From assembly GCF_902506205.1 (NCBI RefSeq), contig NZ_LR732816.1, forward strand, positions 905,975 to 969,974: a stretch of 64,000 nt of DNA, given 5' to 3'. The position numbers were made by a program, and so were the translations under genes. Shown one piece after another: positions 61,721-64,000 of the stretch. This stretch comes from Brevundimonas sp. G8 (GTDB taxonomy: Bacteria > Pseudomonadota > Alphaproteobacteria > Caulobacterales > Caulobacteraceae). A model generated the notes under the pieces. It searched no databases and was not told the DNA's origin. It saw only the letters and a program-made list of their open reading frames with translations. Position 1 is the first letter of the stretch, and each line of letters begins with the position of its first letter.

Positions 61721-62049
61721 GAGGTGCCGAGGAAGATGGCACGGTCGATGCCTGCCTGCTCCATCAGCGCCAGCACGTCGCGCGCATACACATCCGGCAT
61801 GTAGGTCATCGGATCGGGCGCACGATCCGATCGGCCGCGCCCCCGCACATCCACCGCCAGCACCCTCCGCCCGCTCTGGGCCAGCAGCGGCGCGATGGCT
61901 TCGAAATCGGCGCTGTTGCGGGTCAGGCCATGAATGGCGATGACCGGCGGACGCGCGACGCCGGGACCGGGCGCATAATCACGCGCGAACAGGCTGAGGC
62001 CATCCGGCGAGGTCCAGCGCCGTTCTACGAATGGATGTTGCGCGCTCAT
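61721..62049 (-). pseudogene. Alpha/beta hydrolase, 3'-truncated
   Basis: About 110 residues from the ATG at 62049 match the N-terminal half of a typical hydrolase: LSLFARDYAPGPG, VIAIHGLTRNSADFEAIAPLL, VLAVDVRGRGRSDRAPDP and, at the end, AIFLGTS, which is the start of the nucleophile strand (normally followed by the GG of the elbow). The remaining 150-170 residues with the acid and His are missing. The frame reads six unrelated residues and stops at 61699. It is cut at the same point as convergent nspC. Confidence 0.8.
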
Positions 62050-62112
62050 TGGCGATCTCCTCCGATTTTCGATCAGAGTAATTCACCAGGCGAGGAAATG
62101 CGACGGCCGGTT

Positions 62113-62622
62113 TTAGAGGCCGACCACGTCGCGCACGAAGGCGTCCAGATCGCCGCCCTCGAACAGGAACCCCGCCACGCCTGCCCGTTCGCCAGCCTGC
62201 AGATCGCGCTTCTGGTCGCCGATGATGAAGGACCGCGCCGGGTCCAGATCGTGCTCGGCGATCGCGCGCAGCAACATGCCGGGATTGGGCTTGCGGTCGG
62301 GATGATCGGGATGGCGATAACGCGCCTCGACCGCCTCGGGGTGGAAGGGGGCGGCATAGACGGCGTCGATGATCGCGCCGTTATCGGCCAACCGGGCGAC
62401 CAGCAAGTCATTGAAGGCCTCCATCTGCGCTTCGCTGAACAGACCTCGCGCCACGCCCGACTGGTTGGTGACGATGACGGTGCGATAGCCGCCCTGGTTC
62501 ATGCGTCGCACAGCCGCCGCCGCGCCGGGGATCAGCTTCAAATCCTCGGGCCGATGCGGATAGCCGCTGTCCTCGATCAGCACCCCATCGCGGTCCAGAA
62601 AGGCGGCAGGAACGCCCGTCAT
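62113..62622 (-). CDS. HAD-family phosphatase, GmhB-like (heptose bisphosphatase type)
   Basis: 169 residues. HAD motifs: FLDRDGVLIEDSGYPHRPEDL (DxDGV with both Asp), VTNQSGVARG, RKPNPGML (Lys) and FIIGDQKRDLQAGERAG (Asp). This is the histidinol/heptose-1,7-bisphosphate phosphatase type. E. coli GmhB has a Cys/His zinc loop; here the equivalent segment reads APFHPEAVEARYRHPDHPDRK, and the protein has no cysteine at all. Overlaps the AGE epimerase gene by 4 nt, so both may serve sugar-nucleotide synthesis. Confidence 0.88.
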   Translation of the reverse strand: MTGVPAAFLDRDGVLIEDSGYPHRPEDLKLIPGAAAAVRRMNQGGYRTVIVTNQSGVARGLFSEAQMEAFNDLLVARLADNGAIIDAVYAAPFHPEAVEARYRHPDHPDRKPNPGMLLRAIAEHDLDPARSFIIGDQKRDLQAGERAGVAGFLFEGGDLDAFVRDVVGL

Positions 62623-63707
62623 GACTTGCGCGCCAGTATTTCGGTGAAGGCCGTCATCAGGTGATAGAGGCTTGAGGCGGGCACAAACTCATCACGCGAA
62701 AGTCCGTCCGCATCGTAGCTGTCCACCCACAAACCAGGGACGGTGGTCGCCAAATGGGTGTCGAACGTCGCGTCGATCAGATCGACCGCGCCCGCGTCGT
62801 CGAACAGCAGGGCCGAACGGATCGCCTCGGTCTGGCACCACAGGCGCCGTCCTGCATCGATGGGGGCGCTTGAAGCATCCATCTCGCGGATCATGAAACC
62901 GCCCTTGATACCTTGGGCGACGGCGCGACGGTGCAGCCCTTCGGCCGCCTCGGCCGTATCCAGTCCCGCGACCTTGGCCTGGCTCAGCAGCCAGGCCCAT
63001 TCCTCGAAATGACCCGGTTCTAGGATGTGGCCTGTGCCAGGATCCAGCGCCCAGTCCTGCGTGAAATACTCGTGGACGGCGCCATTGATCAGGAAACGGG
63101 TTCGGCACAGATCCAGCGACACACGAGCGGCCACCTCGAAAGCGGGATCGGGCGCGGTCGCCTGCCAGGCCAGCATGGCTTCTAGCAGATGCATATGCGG
63201 GTTCTGTCGGCGCGGCAGGCGCGGCGGCAAGGCCTCCTGCCAACCGCCGCGAGGGGCGGCCATCATCTCCTCGATCTTCGCCAGCGTCTCCAGCGCCAGC
63301 GGTCGCGCACGCGGATCGCCCAGCACCCGGTGCGCCGCGGCCAGCGAGAAGAGGACGAAGGCCATGTCATAGAGGTCGGGCGTTTCATCCAGCACCGCCC
63401 CCGTATCATCGGTGGCGGCGACCCAAAGGCCGTCCTCGCGACGGCACGTCGCGATCATGCCATCCAACCCGGCCTGCGCCACCGCGCGACCCCGTTCCCA
63501 GCCCAGGGCGGCGGCTTCGCAGAAGACATAGATCTGGCGCGCCTGCACTCGAGTTCGACGGCGCGCGCCCGTGACAGGCCACCCGTTGAAATCCATCTGC
63601 TCGAAGAAGCGACCCTGCGCGTCCACGCCCCGTTCGCCCCACAAAGGCAGGGCATGATCAAACAGCCAGCTTGAAACCTTGGTTTGGGCGGGGGCGAGCG
63701 TGGTCAT
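62619..63707 (-). CDS. AGE-family epimerase/isomerase (ManA-like, COG2942)
   Basis: 362 residues. An (alpha/alpha)6-barrel enzyme: QARQIYVFCEAAALGW, DLYDMAFVLFSLAAAHR, RRQNPHMHLLEAMLAW, EPGHFEEWAWLLSQ and LWCQTEAIRSALLF hold the catalytic His/Arg/Glu positions of the N-acylglucosamine 2-epimerase / mannose isomerase group. The exact sugar is not determined. Coupled to the downstream GmhB-like phosphatase gene and divergent from an aminotransferase gene, suggesting surface-sugar metabolism. Confidence 0.9.
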   Translation of the reverse strand: MTTLAPAQTKVSSWLFDHALPLWGERGVDAQGRFFEQMDFNGWPVTGARRRTRVQARQIYVFCEAAALGWERGRAVAQAGLDGMIATCRREDGLWVAATDDTGAVLDETPDLYDMAFVLFSLAAAHRVLGDPRARPLALETLAKIEEMMAAPRGGWQEALPPRLPRRQNPHMHLLEAMLAWQATAPDPAFEVAARVSLDLCRTRFLINGAVHEYFTQDWALDPGTGHILEPGHFEEWAWLLSQAKVAGLDTAEAAEGLHRRAVAQGIKGGFMIREMDASSAPIDAGRRLWCQTEAIRSALLFDDAGAVDLIDATFDTHLATTVPGLWVDSYDADGLSRDEFVPASSLYHLMTAFTEILARKS

Positions 63708-63883
63708 GGCGTCGGCTTAAGGCGCAACCCGGCGGGCGCCAAGAGCATGAAGCGGTAGCAAAGGGCAACGCGATGTGACGCCGCGCGATTTGGCCCCCGC
63801 GCGCGATCTTGCTAGGACGACCCGACATTCGCGGCCCATCTCTATTTGGGCCGCCGCCCGATCCCCCGTGGAGAGCGTCCCTC

Positions 63884-64000
63884 ATGATCCCCTTCATCGA
63901 CCTTCAGGCCCAGCGCCTGCGTCTTGCCGGCAAGATCGAGGCCGCCGTTCAGGAGGCCGTCGTCGGCGGCGCCTGGGTCATGGGCCCGCAGGTCCTTCAG
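63884..64000 (+). CDS. DegT/DnrJ/EryC1 sugar aminotransferase, N-terminus only
   Basis: 39 residues are visible (MIPFIDLQAQRLRLAGKIEA, then VQEAVVGGAWVMGPQV) before the window ends. The opening PFIDLQAQ and GxxVMGPQV are the standard start of PLP-dependent nucleotide-sugar aminotransferases of the WecE/perosamine synthase type. The catalytic Lys lies beyond the window. Divergent from the AGE epimerase gene. Confidence 0.85.
   Translation, partial: MIPFIDLQAQRLRLAGKIEAAVQEAVVGGAWVMGPQVLQ

Overview
The window is a high-GC chromosome segment from an alphaproteobacterium of the Caulobacterales, most likely Brevundimonas or a close relative. This rests on a RegB/RegA/SenC redox cluster, a short SRP RNA just upstream of dnaX, a CycM-type anchored cytochrome c, carboxynorspermidine-type polyamine genes, phaZ, and short palindromic intergenic repeats of the alphaproteobacterial kind. 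The assignment is from gene content and has not been tested by alignment. Genes are densely packed, with many 1-4 nt start/stop overlaps. No tRNA, rRNA, CRISPR array, prophage or classical IS element was seen.

Layout. 1-2.3 kb: leftward operon of two small membrane proteins, a Cro/CI-type regulator and a TraB/GumN protein cut by the window edge. 2.4-9.1 kb: rmuC, recR-ybaB, a RutE-like nitroreductase, anchored cytochrome c, kdsB, nudC and the 4.5S/SRP RNA gene. 9.1-13.7 kb: dnaX, then regA-regB with senC divergent. 13.8-21.3 kb: intracellular PHB depolymerase, YgjP metallopeptidase, LprI-like protein, GAF histidine kinase, class A PBP, methyltransferase and hydrolase. 21.4-29.4 kb: Rieske oxygenase, adenosine kinase, ATP-grasp protein, cheW plus a soluble chemoreceptor, marR, nth and an amine oxidase. 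29.5-34.1 kb: EmrA-EmrB-TetR efflux operon, creatininase-family hydrolase and a phasin-like protein. 34.2-44.2 kb: lower-GC hydrolase, MarR with a histone-like tail, yciB-ftsY, ParD-like plus map, pectate lyase, nadE, PhnA-like, CobW-type GTPase and a DUF559 nuclease flanked by inverted repeats. 44.2-46.7 kb: deoxyhypusine-synthase-like enzyme and ornithine/lysine decarboxylase. 47-52 kb: DUF2254, phnCDE and pstS. 52-59.4 kb: galU, fabI, benE, DUF3597, GST, YegP-like, rimM, rpsP and ffh. 59.7-64 kb: carboxynorspermidine synthase, a truncated nspC, a truncated hydrolase, a GmhB-like phosphatase, an AGE-family epimerase and the start of a DegT/DnrJ aminotransferase.

How the parts fit. All components of the SRP targeting pathway (ffs RNA, ffh, ftsY) lie in this window but in separate operons. 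Polyamine genes are split between 44-47 kb and 60-62 kb. Phosphorus uptake (phnCDE, pstS) and PHB turnover (phaZ, a phasin-like protein) are also represented.

The most notable observations are: (i) a junction at about 61,720 where two convergent genes, nspC and an alpha/beta hydrolase, both lose their 3' halves; (ii) a 468-bp unit in which a DUF559 nuclease gene is bracketed by 52-bp inverted repeats that differ only by a compensatory base-pair swap; (iii) a roughly 150-bp repeat with terminal inverted repeats in three intergenic copies; (iv) a perfect hairpin covering the ribosome binding site of a chemoreceptor gene; (v) a cluster of five TTGCAC/GTGCAA motifs between two convergent genes.
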